Assembly (NCBI RefSeq): GCF_019320115.1
Contig: NC_089587.1
Location: 87,004,939-87,068,938 of the forward strand
Length of the DNA stretch: 64,000 nucleotides
Source of the DNA: Miscanthus floridulus
Lineage: Eukaryota; Streptophyta; Magnoliopsida; Poales; Poaceae
Direction: 5' to 3'
Shown here: in pieces, positions 1 through 11,600 of the stretch
How positions within the stretch are numbered: the first letter of the stretch is position 1
How the letters are laid out: each line of letters begins with the position of its first letter
Position numbers and translations under genes: made by a program
Notes under the pieces: model-generated
Told to the model about the DNA's origin: nothing
Databases searched by the model: none
Seen by the model: the letters and a program-made list of their open reading frames with translations, nothing else

Positions 1-1408
1 CTAGCAAACATTACAGCATGCAGGTATGACATAACGATCGATACAGTAAGTACGCAAAGTATGGTAATCAGAGAGTTAAGAGTGTACCCAGCGGAGGGTC
101 CCATGCCGAGGGCATCGGAGGCTCCATTCGCACCAGACATAGTGCGTTGCTCGAAGTCATGGACCACAGTCGATGCAGGAAGGTGTTCGCAGTGCAGTCC
201 CACGAACGGTCACCGGGAAGAAGACACCTTGATGTTCCATGAGCGATCACCAGGAAGAAGATGTCTGTGAAAAGTCATGGACCACAGTCGATGCAGGAAG
301 GAGTTTGTAGTGCAGTCCCATGAACGGTCATAAGGAAGAAGACACCATGCTATTCCGCGAGCGATCACCAGGAAGAAGACGTCTGCGACGTGGACGAGCA
401 GTCATGGAATCGCTCCCCCAAAAACTAATCGCCGCACACCCCGTGGAAGGTTCGCAGGCGAACGAGGGTTCTGGAGGCACCTGCTCTCCTATTGCTCCAT
501 GCGGGCAGAGGTACAGGACAGGGAAAACCAAAGGGCGGCTGAGATGTGGTCTCTCAAAAGCAAATAGAAGATTGGACTGATGGAGGACTTCTAATTTATG
601 CCTGCGGCTGGGAGGGAGAAATCTAGCGGAGGGACTCAGGGGACGGAGACACGAAGAGACGGTAACTGGCACAATCAACGCGCCTTCACCATAAAAGAGA
701 GAAACTCCTATAATGATGTGGATTAAGTGGCAAAACCTAGCCATGCCCGCTCGTCCGCTCGCTAGCCGCCTGCCTGCCACGCCCATGACCCGGCCGGCGG
801 CGGCACGTGCGCACGCGTGGCACTCCTGTGTCCTTTTCTCAGCTTCTCAATTAAGATGGATAATTTCCAACCAAATAAGCTGAGTCAACGTTTAGTCAAA
901 ATCCCGTACGATATTAAACCATACAACGCTTAATGTTATGGACCATAGAGTTTTATTTGATTTATTAAATATTATATGGGCCAAGCCCATAATATATCCA
1001 ACACCTACAATTACATTCTTTTAGGACAGAGGGGGTATATGCTTGGGTGGGATGACTATAAACCAAAACCAAAAGCTGAGTAAGTAGAGTTGTATCATAG
1101 TTGCACAAGATCAAGACCTCGCAGGAGCCGATGTGAGCCTTTGGCAACCAGCTTTTGCCCACTTGGTTAGGGACATGTATATATTTGAACTAGAAGGTTT
1201 GAATGGTTACAAAACTCTTTTGAGTTGGTTTACTTGCCACATCCCAAAAACATAAGGACTTTGTGGGGATACAGTGGGTGCATCCTGCAGCCCCTAGAAA
1301 TTAAATCAGTATCGAGTATCTTAGGGAATGTCCCACTACAAGAATTATGTGGTTCCATGACATGGGCTAACAATTAGTCCTTAGATTTGGGATGCCAAAT
1401 AGCCAAAT
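1..1408. other. Left flank of the nest; no gene recognised
   Basis: I see no convincing gene here. The reading frames present lack recognisable motifs and run through repeats. The stretch holds a tandem duplication (154-389) and a GC-rich patch near 745-820. Around 1018-1042 a sequence resembles a grass Stowaway-type terminus (GGACAGAGGGGGTATA), but I find no partner terminus, so it is at best a fragment. The final bases read directly into the AGGAC target duplication of element A. Confidence 0.6.
154..389. repeat. Tandem duplication, about 118-bp unit, two copies
   Basis: The segment beginning AAGTCATGGACCACAGTCGA at 154 recurs at 272, a period of 118 bp, with scattered substitutions. Each copy also holds a degenerate internal repeat of the form GARCGRTCACCRGGAAGAAG, so the block looks like an older short repeat that was duplicated again. 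No function is apparent. Confidence 0.8.
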
Positions 1409-1413
1409 AGGAC

Positions 1414-2660
1414 TGTCGGTGCAGAAAGTGACCAACAGTTAAATATTTGTAGTTTTGTCGTACGTTGTGTTCGGAGGTGGCCTAGCACTCAATGACATAG
1501 GGTTTATACTGGTTCAGGCAACGTGCCCTATGTCTAGTTTGAGTCGGTCGGTGACTTTATTCCTGAGCCCAGGTGCTCGAAGTTTGCAGTGGGGTTACAA
1601 ACGAGAAGGAGAAAGATAGGGGGTACAAGAGGTCCGGTCAGACTCCGGTCGAAAGGGCCAAGTGTGACAGGAGCCCCGCTATGAAATAAGTGTTCGAGCG
1701 TGTTCTCATGGTTTGAACCTAGTGGTTCTATGGTTGTGTAGTAGTGAACTTGATCGGTAATGAATCTGAATCAACTTAATGAACCTAAATGTTGGGAGAG
1801 GGCGCATCCCCTTTTATAGATGAAGGGGATGGCCTTACAAGTGAGAGGGAAGGAGTACGTTTGCTGCTAAGTCTTGCTTCCCATGTCGTCAGGTACAAGA
1901 TGATGGTAGGCGCCCACAAAACTGTTGGATGTTAGATGCACATGGGAGGTGGTGTTGTCTTCTTCGGGTATGGCAGACGTCGGCGCCTACCACACTATTG
2001 ATACCTGGAGACATGCGAGGGGTTTTACCATGTTCACCTGGTACGATAAAAGCCAGCGCCCACAACACTATTGATGCCCAGAGGCATGTGGGAGCCTTAC
2101 CGTATGGGAGTTAATGACGTCCACAATACTGTAGGAGAAAATGTTGGTGCCTACAACAGTATTATGCCAGGGAGGTTGTGGAGTACTGTTTTCTACAGGT
2201 GTACATGGTATGTCCTTGGTATTATAGTTTGACTTGTGCGCCCTGCCTTACTCTCTCCATCCGTTTCCTGGTCCTTACTGAGCGGGTGTTCCCGGTCGGT
2301 TAGTCCCATTCGGCTCTGAATGCGCTAGTTTGAAAAGAGCAGTGAGCAGGGGTTTGGCGCATCCCCGGTAGAGACGTGGGTCGAAGTCAGAAGTAGTGCT
2401 TTGGCTAGGCTTTCCAGCCGGAGAGGCTGTCCAGAGGCGGGCTAGAGACCGAAGTGAGCGCTCTGGTCGAAGAGGTGGGCCGGAGTCAAAAAACAGGCGT
2501 TGTTCCTCCTCGGCCAGACCTTATGGTCGGTGATTGGGTCACCCTTTCTGGCCTGTTGTTTAGATACTTGGGCCAGCCCACGAGTACGCGTTTGTCTGCT
2601 TGGGACAAGCCTTTATTGGGAAGTCGGTCTGTGAGGGACCCCAGGTTTATGAACCCGACA
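1414..2660 (-). repeat. Element A 3' LTR
   Basis: On the plus strand this 1,247-bp LTR starts TGTCGGTGCAGAAAGTGACC and ends GAACCCGACA. It matches the right-hand LTR along its length with many substitutions. Next to its inner end, on the minus strand, is a short G-rich run (GGGGGCTCC) in the position of a polypurine tract. Short frames inside it are not conserved as coding and are not annotated. Confidence 0.88.
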
Positions 2661-2827
2661 GGAGCCCCCTAGCCCATGGGTGATTCGGCTAGAATCGTCT
2701 GGGAGATTTTTGTCTTGACGGTGGGTGCGCACAAGCGCACCTGTGGGTGTAGCCCTCGAGCCCCCAGGCGATTCGGGTAGAATCGTCTGGGGGGGTTTCG
2801 TGTTGCCAGCGGGGGAAGTTTCATTTA
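2661..2827 (-). other. Element A internal remnant next to its 3' LTR
   Basis: This 167-bp strip is all of A's internal region that remains left of the element B insertion. It contains two related units of the form GATTCGGNTAGAATCGTCTGGG, the same kind of G/C-rich 3' noncoding repeat seen elsewhere in A (for example around 28590 and 39065). It contains no coding sequence. Confidence 0.7.
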
Positions 2828-4617
2828 TGTCAACACAGAATTTTCATCCCGTGCCGAGGACACACGTAGCAAGCCGGAAGGGTCCGCTCGATGGAGCAGA
2901 TCCACCTAGCATCAGCGTAGGGGTGGTCGATCCTCCCGAGACGTGCCAATCAATTTGACCTTGCAATTGACAAGGACAGAAAGTTCATCAGTAATTAAGG
3001 GCGGAACTTGCCGGTGTTGCCAGATAGTCCCGATTGTGCGGCTATGAGAGCCGATATGAAAGGAGATCGACTAAATAGTCGATTCTAGTATATTCATGAG
3101 AATAAATCAATTAGAGCTCATGGGGTTGTGTAAGAGGAATCGGTTATCATTCAGGATAAATATCATTAATCGAACATATATTAATCAATAGCAATAAGAT
3201 GTCAACAATGATCGGTTTGTGCTGAGCCAATGATTATAATTAACCGAACCCCTTTTTATATAAAGAAACAATTCAACACCACTTAACCATTTAATAAAGA
3301 TAAATCTAATGAACATGTTAGATCTCATCTATCATCATGACCAGTGGGGCATGAGGCAGAATCATGCAGGCCATAGAAATAACAATAGACTCGATGACCC
3401 TAACTCATTACTAATATCAGTGGAGCATGAAGCAGAATCATGCAGACTGTAATACAATAATAAGATCATGGGGCTAACATATCTTTCAACCTATCTTTAC
3501 TTCAATGGTCTCGTGATGCGAACTGTTCGTGTAAGCGCTCGATATCGACTAAAACAACCGATTCAGGCATAATGCACAGTTAAAATCATGCCTTACCAGG
3601 AATAGATCTACTAAATAACGATCCCCACTCCACGATGCTAACAGTGGGGTGTGAGGCAGAATCACACAGGCCGTGATAATGGCCCGTGGAACGGTTCTCG
3701 CTAGCCAATAGATCTACTCAAGACGCAACATGCCTTAACCGCACGTTATGCATGATTAAGATTGATGTAAAACAACCGATAAAACATAACTCATCGTTTG
3801 AGGTGTATATTAGATCAGTTTTAGGTTGGCAAATGATGGGTTAAAAATAGTATAAGGCCGATCTAAATCAATCTCAATCGGGCAGAGTGATATTGTTGTA
3901 ATTAGGTAAACAATGAAAGCAATAAGCAATATCGGTAACTTAATGAATCTACCAAAGACTGTCATTCTAAGGTAGATCTGATAACTTGTCCTCGATCTAA
4001 TTCAAGCAGTGGGGTGTGAGGCAGAATCACACAAGCCATACTCGAATTAAACAAGAGTCGATAACTAGCTTATACCAAAGCCGCAGTGGGGGTCGACCGG
4101 ATCGATGCAGCCATACGAACAGAGGTATAAACCATGACGGTACTTACAGACAAGCAGTGGAGGTCGACTGGATCGATGCAGCCATACTTGCTGAAGAACT
4201 CGCCGAGATATACTCTACTCCCACTCCTAAGGGGTGGCCGGAGCCGAAAAAGTAATTGACTTGTATTTGGATTGATTGATTCTTCTACATTAGCCAGGGT
4301 TTGGTATTTATACCTGGGCCCTATACATGACTCCTGTCTAAGCATGACTTATTATAATTTTTGACCCTAGAGAAAACATTCCTAATTTAAGATAACTTGG
4401 ACTCCAATCTTTTCGTTTTTGTAGAGTCCAGCATGCTTTGTCCTGGCGCCGAACGTAGCCTTTGTTGTTATCCACTAGCGCTATCTGTGGAAAGCAGATT
4501 CCATTTTTTGCATCTGAATCAGCTAGTCCCGATCTGCACATAATTGATTCCTTGGTGACATGATCTTGGGAGCTTTCGAGTCCCTGCAACATCTTCTTCC
4601 AAATTTTGGTGTAAACA
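2828..4617 (-). repeat. Element B 3' LTR, full length
   Basis: This 1,790-bp LTR starts TGTCAACACAGAATTTTC and ends TTGGTGTAAACA on the plus strand. Immediately inside (4618 on) the minus strand gives TTAGGGGGCATG directly before the LTR start, a good polypurine tract. The LTR contains four copies of a short hairpin repeat (see 3349-4032) and a 34-bp repeat of GCAGTGGRGGTCGACYGGAT type at about 4083-4116 and 4155-4189. Confidence 0.85.
3349..4032 (-). repeat. Four dispersed hairpin repeats in the B 3' LTR
   Basis: Copies lie at 3349-3367, 3425-3443, 3649-3667 and 4014-4032. Each is a perfect 6-bp stem around a 7-nt loop (GGCAGAA; AGCAGAA in the second copy). The first two stems are GCATGA/TCATGC and the last two GTGTGA/TCACAC, so two base pairs change on both arms together. 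The flanks CAGTGG and AGGCC are also kept in most copies. Confidence 0.8.
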
Positions 4618-5520
4618 CATGCCCCCTAATTTTGGGATAAAAGTAATTTTATTCTAAAATTATCATGTCTAAATTCCTGATTGGTCCACAGTCATGGGTA
4701 GAGAACCTTGATCTAGGGTCCACTATTTGTCATTGCCGGCGTCCACCCATGAGCCTATGCCTCAAAACTTTTCACAAGAGCGTCGCTGCTTCACGGGCAC
4801 TTGGATTCATCTTCTCGAGCCGGCTATAAAAATCTCATCTGACCCTGGCGAGAGCAGCTCAACAATTTAGCCATGTTTTGCTTCCATCTACTCCCTCGAG
4901 TGCCTCTAGTTCCACTGGACCCTCCATGGTCCATTCTCTTGCCATGAAGATCTTGAGCGGTTAGAAGAATTCTTATGTATAGGGTGATTGTGTCTCCCAT
5001 CTTAGCACCTTATTGAGCAAGAGAATCAGCTACTGCGGCTAGAAGAATCCTTGTGATATCACCTGGGTTTTCTCTCCATGCTCGCAGAGCTGTTCTAGTG
5101 TTTGCAAAGGATAAAATGCGTGGACGCTTTCCCCTTGTTTGCTTAATCAAATGCCCACCGGAAAAGCCACGAGCTTCTTTCCAGCGGCTTCGAGAAATCA
5201 GTTGGGCATTTGCTAGACAAGCGGCCTTTTCCTTCCCTGTCGCAATTTTATTAACAGGACAATGTGACTTGGTTTATGATGACTTTTCGGCCCTATGGGG
5301 ATTCGAACTCCCTTCAATCCAAAGAAGCCTTAGTGGGTTGATTGCTGGTCAATGTAAATCTTTTGATCTATCCCATGGCGTTCTATAATTTGGAAGAGCA
5401 ATAAGTCTGAATCTGTTATCTCTTCGTTATCTGTTCCCTAAATTCTCGGAGTGTCGATCCTTTTCCATATCTGATTTCAATTTCACACTACTGGTGAGAT
5501 CTATCTCTCTACCCTCCCGG
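4618..5520. other. Element B 3' noncoding region, upstream of its antisense gene
   Basis: This AT-rich stretch lies between the polypurine tract of B and the promoter of B's antisense gene. The 111-codon frame at 5053-5388 resembles no domain I know and is not supported as a gene. I see no other feature here. Confidence 0.5.
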
Positions 5521-5532
5521 GCTATATATACA
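5521..5532 (+). promoter_or_regulatory. TATA box of the element B antisense gene
   Basis: CTATATATACAG lies about 90 bp upstream of the ATG at 5623 and follows a pyrimidine-rich stretch. The spacing fits a plant core promoter for the plus-strand gene. Assignment is by position and motif only. Confidence 0.5.
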
Positions 5533-5622
5533 GGCTACGGCTGGGGATCGAAAAACAACTCGCTTCACCTCAAACCTTCCACATCCTTAGTATAGTTCCT
5601 ACTTCTTCGTAGGCTTGAGATC

Positions 5623-7871
5623 ATGGAGAATAACAAGAAGTTCGCTGAGGAGGCCCTCAATGGACCTGCATCATCGCGTCAGAACTTTCATCGGTAGGAG
5701 GGTGCAATTTGTGGTGCCCCCACTGCCTCGGAGAATATGACTGATTCCGTTCGGCCTTTAGGGTCCTCTTCTTCAATAGCTTGTCACCAACTCCCTTGTT
5801 ATCAAAGGAGGCGGATTGACAATGAAGATCTGCTTGCCTCCATTGATTGGCATGGCCAGAATCTCGCTGAATGTCTCTCCCTTGCAAAATCGGCTCAGGC
5901 CATGGTTTGATGTCAATCATCTCCCGAGGCCGACGATACAATAGCCAAAGTATTTTCCAGTCTATAGTTGTAATATGTGATATCAGCAAACAATTCCTCT
6001 GTCTTGAATGATTTCTTCTTTTGTTTCATACTCCATGCTACGTGCATCACTTTGTTCATGTTTGCTTTGCTCCTATGGGCGACACACGTTGCACCGGCTT
6101 TTACCCTTCTGGGTTCATTTTTGCACTAGAAGTGATACCCTCCTGGTACCGGCTATTGGAGCTGTCAATCGAGCAAATTGGTTGCCCAGTATTAATCCAA
6201 ACGTTAGAGTAATATTCCTTCAAATATTCCCCATTTGATCGCTCTACCGAATCCTTCTTTGGTGTTTCTAAAATATAAATATTACCCAACGCACCACGCT
6301 TGATCTGATAAGGTTGTTCTCAATTAGTCAACTATTTTTGCCAGATTTGCTATCCTCTGACCTGATCGGTAATTTTACTCTCCAAACCAAACCTCCCTCA
6401 GAGAATTGCTCATTCCTGACCTCTCAATCATAACATCACAATCCTTGGTTTGTAGGCTTCAATGCTTTTCAAGAGTGCACAGCCGAAGGCAGCACAAATC
6501 TTCCAAGTTATCCATCATAAAATTCTTGTAAACTTCGGCATGACGCACCTCAATCTGGTTTAAACTTCCCAAGGAGAGACTGTACTATGGCTATGCACGG
6601 GTTTACAGGGTGACTCCATCAGCCCTTTTACCCTTAGTCATTAAGGGTAATTCGTTTCCAGCCTTCCCGAAAGTCATTCTTTGTTCTGACTGAAGTACCG
6701 ATTTTGAAAATAGCTGATTCTAGATCCTTGGCTTTAATTTTATCTAGGTCTGAAAATACGGTCTTTATTAAGGGAGCCTTTCGATCTTCCATCCTTAGTC
6801 ATCTGGTGTCGTATTCTCTTTGACATTGGTGAAGTGGTGTTTCGCCTTCTATTAATTGCGGTTGCCTTTTGCGCGCCCCAAGACGTCCGCCTCTTCGCTT
6901 CATGTCTTCAAATACAAGCCAAGGGCTTTGGCCTCAAACACATCTCTATCTGCAACTGATCCTTCGCTTCCTTCCGTCTACCAAAACCCTGCAGCGGTTC
7001 CCTTCCTCTTTTCTATAGATCCAATCATTTCTCATGGTCGGCGAAGGTAATCGAGGTAAGCACGCGGCAGAGGAGATCCTGGCAGAAGACATGCCAATGA
7101 ACCAGCATCTCCGACGCATGAGGTGAGATTGGCAACCTCTATTCATGATGATGATCTGTCTTGACTCGCCTATAGGTTCATTGTGAATGACAGCCTTCAT
7201 CCTTTTCCTAGGACTGACAAACCCGCTGATGCTGCATCTTCCGTGCTGGCTTCATCGTCGGGTTCTTCCAACTCATACGACGGTGATAATGCCCAGCGCT
7301 TCTTCCGAGAATGGAGGGCGTCCGAGGACCGCTATTCTGAGGCGATTTAGAACAACTGTCAACTGGAGATTCATCTGGGAGTCCTCCAAGCGGCCCTTAA
7401 TGCGGCTGAGGAGGAGGCCAACATTGTTCGAGCGTGGTTGGCTAAGTCTGATGCCATGGTAGCAGGTAGGATGAGCTCCATGAATGTTTCCATTCTGGTT
7501 TCCATTGCCTTTGTCTTGATATTCTTCTGCAATTGCCAGCTCAAACGGTGCAACTAGAATCTCTCCAATCGGCGGCAAACATGGCTGCGGACGTTGTCAA
7601 TGCGAGGGGTTCCCCCATTGATGCTCATCTCCAAGACATCCCGGCCTACGCCCAGGAGATTGCTCTTCACAGTGTTCGTCATGGCGCATTGGTGGCGCTA
7701 ACTGCGGCACAAGTCCAAACCGAGCATGATCTCCATGCCATGGAGGTTGGCTTCCCGATTGGCGATGGCCCTAAGGGACATGAAGATTTGATAGAAGATT
7801 TCACCACAGCGGTGGAGGCCATCGTGGACATCACACCCGCTCAGGATGTGATGAACAAAGTCTTTGATTAG
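5623..7871 (+). pseudogene. Antisense, intron-containing gene of element B (broken)
   Basis: A plus-strand gene runs opposite to B's gag. The first exon starts at ATG 5623 (peptide begins MENNKKFAEEALNGPASS) and is broken by a TAG 24 codons later, after which the frame stays open to about 5908. A later exon starts near 7034 and ends at a GTGAGA donor (7122). The next runs from about 7175, after a TATAG acceptor, to a GTAGGA donor near 7468 and contains another in-frame TAG. The last exon (about 7540-7871) is intact and ends AQDVMNKVFD. The encoded protein is Ala-rich and probably helical (AALNAAEEEANIVRAWLAKSDA). I recognise the layout, an antisense ORF between pol and 3' LTR as in Grande-like Ty3 elements, but cannot assign a function. 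Cassandra inserted within one base of the stop codon. Exon limits are inferred from splice-site sequence only. Confidence 0.55.
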
Positions 7872-7875
7872 TTTG

Positions 7876-8148
7876 TGTAACATCCCGGCCCAGGGCTTAA
7901 CAGGATTAATAGGATACTCATACCAACAAGTTGCAACTTCTTTTCTAGAAGCCCATCTGCAAATAACTCTGAGGTTAAGCGTGCTTGGCCTGGAGCGATG
8001 GGTGACCGACCGGAAAGTTCTTCCCGGGTGCGCATGAGTGAGGACAAAGTGCGTAGAAAAGACCTGTGTTGGTCTGTGAGGGCAGTCTATATCCTAGAGA
8101 AGCTGCCAGATGTAAGCGGGCCCGGCCTCGGAGAGGCGGGATGTTACA
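7876..8148 (+). repeat. Cassandra 5' LTR
   Basis: This 273-bp repeat ends GGGATGTTACA. It differs from the second copy by scattered substitutions only. The 5S-like region occupies its middle third. Confidence 0.9.
7951..8034 (+). ncRNA. 5S-rRNA-like domain in Cassandra LTR 1
   Basis: The order of blocks follows plant 5S rRNA: CCCATC, AACTCTGAGGTTAAGCG, TGCTTGG, then GATGGGTGACC (7997-8007), then GGAAAGTTCT. The GTTAAGCGTGCTTGG block and the GATGGGTGACC block correspond to the A box and C box of the 5S internal promoter. Cassandra LTRs are known to carry 5S promoters that RNA polymerase III can use; whether this copy is active is unknown. Confidence 0.7.
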
Positions 8149-8151
8149 GAA

Positions 8152-8163
8152 TGGTATCAGAGC
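8152..8163 (+). promoter_or_regulatory. Cassandra primer binding site
   Basis: TGGTATCAGAGC is complementary to the 3' end of plant initiator tRNA-Met, three bases after the first LTR. Confidence 0.85.
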
Positions 8164-8352
8164 CGACTCTCGTGGTTTCACGGGCGCGTGTGTCGCAGTT
8201 GCGCAAGCATGGTACGCATGGCTGGTGTGGATCCAGCGTGGTCACACAGCATGGCACATGCGCTGGCTCTAGACACACGGACATGGCCAAGAGAGGATGC
8301 TTCTGGCTTGGGATTGATCGACGAGGACGTCGATCTCTTAAGGGGGTGAGGA

Positions 8353-8625
8353 TGTAACATCCCGGCCCAGGGTTTAATAGGATTAATAGGATACTCATAC
8401 CAACAAGTTGCAACTTCTTTTCTGGAAGCCCATCTGCAAATAACTCCGAGGTTAAGCGTGCTTGGCTTGGAGCGATGGGTGACCGACCAGGAAGTTCTTT
8501 CCGGGTGCGCATGAGTGAGGACAAAGTGCGCAGAAAAGACCTGTGTTGGTCTGTGAGGGCAGTCTATATCCTAGAGAAGCTGCCAGATGTAAGCGAGCCC
8601 GGCCTCGGAGAGGCGGGACGTTATA
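8353..8625 (+). repeat. Cassandra 3' LTR
   Basis: This 273-bp copy ends GGGACGTTATA. It is followed by GAAT, the same bases that begin the internal region, then by an inverted LTR fragment rather than by a target duplication. Confidence 0.9.
8428..8511 (+). ncRNA. 5S-rRNA-like domain in Cassandra LTR 2
   Basis: This is the second copy of the 5S-like region. It is slightly closer to 5S rRNA than the first (AACTCCGAGGTTAAGCG, then GAAGTTCT). Confidence 0.7.
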
Positions 8626-8629
8626 GAAT

Positions 8630-8681
8630 AAAAGAAGTTGCAACTTATTGGTATGAGTATCCTATTAATCCTGTTAATCCC
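8630..8681 (-). repeat. Inverted fragment of a Cassandra LTR
   Basis: About 52 bp reads as the reverse complement of the 5' part of the Cassandra LTR (AAGTTGCAACTT, then GAGTATCCTATTAATCC). It stops inside the LTR at the point where element C starts. It shows that Cassandra here was part of a longer inverted or dimeric structure before C inserted. Confidence 0.8.
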
Positions 8682-11600
8682 TGTAACACCCCAGGTGTTT
8701 GTCACCAGTTAAGCAACGGGTTTAAGCTCAACCATGACATGTTAAGTAGTGCTGGAGATGTCAAGATCAAATCTACATAATGGAGCAACAACTTAAACTT
8801 GGGCCACGCACATTTGCTTACATATGGACCCTTGTTAAGATTATGCAAGAGTAATGTTAAACATGCTTATTCCATGTACATTACATCCCCATGCCTCCAT
8901 CTAGACCCGTGGAAAAGTTTCATGAAGTTTGGAATCAAAAAGTCACATGAAATGATAAGTCATATCATTGCATGAATTGCTTTATCAAGTGGATGGAAAC
9001 CTATGAAGTCAACCAAACCTTGGTACCTTGCTCAAACAACTCTACTTGCACTCATGAACAAAAGTTATGAAGGGTTCATGTTGAGCAGGTGGCCAGAAAA
9101 TGCTCCAATGGATCAAAAATGATAATTTAAGCTTCATCGTGATCCTACTTTGGTCAAAGTAGAATAGTAGGTTCTATACCAGTTTTGAGGTTGGACCTTA
9201 AATGAAAGTTGTAGTCCATAGCATGTAGAACAAACTTGGTTTTTGGACTAAGAGCTAGATCAGCTTGGAAGTAAGTCAAATCGAGGTCACAAGATCAAAT
9301 TTGCTGTTGTTTTCAGCACTTAGAATTATTCCAAGTCTGGGATTCATTGTCATTAAGTTGGCATGCCGCGTTCTTGAGTTTTTATTAAGCATCATGCTTT
9401 GACCCAAAAATAGAAGTTGGAGATATTTCATTAGAGAAGAGCATGTAAAAAGTTGGGTCAAGTTTGATCATGTTTTGACCAACAAATTGGAGTCCTAACC
9501 GAGCAAGGCTTAATCCTTATTAAGTTGTTGACAGTGTCATTTTATGAGCTAATTATCCGCTAATCTACTGCCCTAATGACCTTGGTAACTAAATGAAATA
9601 TGTAGAGCAGACCAAGGTGAGCAAATTTTGTTTTTGGCCGAATGTCTAATTCGAACCCGAGCCGGCCCAAATTGGCTCTCCACCTTGCCTACACTGATGC
9701 CCGCCACGTGTTCGACGAAATGACGCCGTGGCCGCCATGCACCGAAGCGCGCCCGACATGGCCGATGCGCGTCCGAGCTCTACGCCACGCGCCACCTCGT
9801 GCCCTGCTGCTCCAAAACCGAGCGCCTATGTGTCTCCTTGCCTCCCTCACTCGCTTCCGCTCACCTGGCGCTCTTCCTCCGCACGCACGCACGCCAGAGC
9901 ACGGCCGCCATGGAAGTCATCGTAGAGCTCCGCGGCCACCACCCCTCCCTCATCCCTTGAGTCCCCTCTGTCTCTCCAGTGCGCCGTGGTGTCTTCGCCT
10001 GCGTGCGCTGCTCCTTATCACCAGAGTTAGCCAACCGCTGCCGCCCTCGCGCCACCGTCAGCGTGCTGCGCCGGCCGTCAAGCCACCGGTCACCGTGGCT
10101 AGGCAGCCACGAGCCACCTCCGGCCGTGCTGAGGACTCCCACAGGCGCGCGTGAGCCCAACGTAGCCGCAGACCCCTCCCTTGCCGCCGACGAGCACCGC
10201 AGTGGCCGGAATCGCGAGCTCCGGCGAGCTCCTCTGCTCTGCTCGGCCAGAGAAGGAGAGGAGGACCTCGTGCGAGAAGAGAAACAAGTCCAGGGGGTTA
10301 AGTGAAGAAGTTGTGACTTAGTTGAACAGTGCCAAAAAGGATCCATTTGTTCGTGTTTAATTTGTGTTTTCCGCAGGGACCCCGATGCAAGATTTCAATC
10401 CCTTTTTCTCTGGTTTTTACAGTTTTGAATGCTCCACTTTGAAAATTTGTAGTAAATTGTAGAAAAATCGTAAAATAGTAAATGAGGACTTTTTGGAATC
10501 CTTGTGAAATTCTCTATGTACTAGATCTATAATATTACATGTTTAAGTTTAAATAGTTTGCTGTAAAAATATATTTATGCAGCTAGGTTTGTAATGCTAG
10601 TGGTATTTGTCTTTTTCATAACTGTAGATCTAGGGCTCCAAATGAAGTGAAATTTTTGTGGCATGCTAATCATGTGATAGTTGATGTGTGGTAAAAATTT
10701 GATGAGTATTGGATGAAGTATGAGTGAGTTATTGGTTCATCTTGCTCTCACATGATTTCTTGCTTTAGCAACTTGTCTTTTTCATAGAGCTTGCTATACA
10801 TATTAAAATGGAGTGAAATTTGTACAGAAGACTATTGAGAGGATATGTGAGCTACTGTAATTTTTGTAGAATTTATTGTGCATTTTTGGTATATGTTCAT
10901 AAATACACCTTGATGTCTAAATAAATTAAGAAATGCTTTAAGAAAATTTATTTAGAGGTGAGCACCATGCTTTTTGGTGTTCTTTAGTCATGTGTGACAT
11001 GTTGGTAAAGTTGGTTTTGCCCAATTATGTGTTTGCAACATAAGTTAATAATTATTTTCTTGCCGATGTGGTTTATGGACAGATCTGAGAACTTTGCAAA
11101 GTTCTTCATGACAATATGCTTTGTTGTGAAAATTGTTTATACAAAAGTTGTAGATAATTCATGTATCTAGCTTCTGTTAAAATTCGGTGTCATTTGGACA
11201 AGTAGTTTGTGAGTTATGCCTGTTTAAAGTTGGGTTTCAGAAATGGCTGCTCTCTGTCAATTGTGAACCAGTTTCTGTAAATGTATAATTTCGACCTACT
11301 TAACTTGTGAATCATGCTATGATGGTTACAGATGAAATGTAGATAATTTTATAAGCTTTCCAAAATGTCTTCTTGCAAGTCATTTGGATTTGTGTAACTC
11401 CAGTAATAGCTAAATCTTGTAGCTGCTGTTTGCATGTCCAGAAATTGATAGATTCCAATTATAGTTGTTTGCTTGTATATTGCAAAGTGTGGCTCATACC
11501 TTTGATGATGGTTGAGTTAGAGTACCTGAGATCTTGGGAAATTTGTGTCATGCTTGGGTTGTCATCTTCTTTGCTATCGTGGGATGATAAATTGTGCGAT

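Larger units (their letters stand above)
7876..8625 (+). mobile_element. Cassandra TRIM retrotransposon
   Basis: Two 273-bp direct repeats (7876-8148 and 8353-8625) start TGTAACATCCCGGCCCAGG and end GTTACA or GTTATA. The 204-bp internal region has a tRNA-iMet-type primer binding site (8152-8163) and a purine tract CTTAAGGGGGTGAGGA directly before the second LTR. It has no coding capacity. Each LTR carries a region strongly resembling plant 5S rRNA, which is the hallmark of Cassandra elements. Total length of 750 bp fits the family. The left TSD is GTTTG (7871-7875). Its partner is not at 8626 but at 22780-22784, beyond element C. Confidence 0.9.

Noticed and set aside
328..786. 152-codon minus-strand frame near the left end
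   Set aside because: It runs through the tandem duplication and a GC-rich stretch and shows no recognisable domain.
1018..1042. Stowaway-type MITE terminus, and a similar one near 55725-55752
   Set aside because: Each is a single terminus without an inverted partner or TA duplication; too weak to annotate as an element.
9642..10154. 170-codon open frame in the C 5' LTR, and a 219-codon version at 19052-19711
   Set aside because: It lies in a GC-rich island with equally long frames on the other strand, has Pro/Arg/Ala-rich composition without motifs, and ends at different places in the two LTR copies. Composition explains it.
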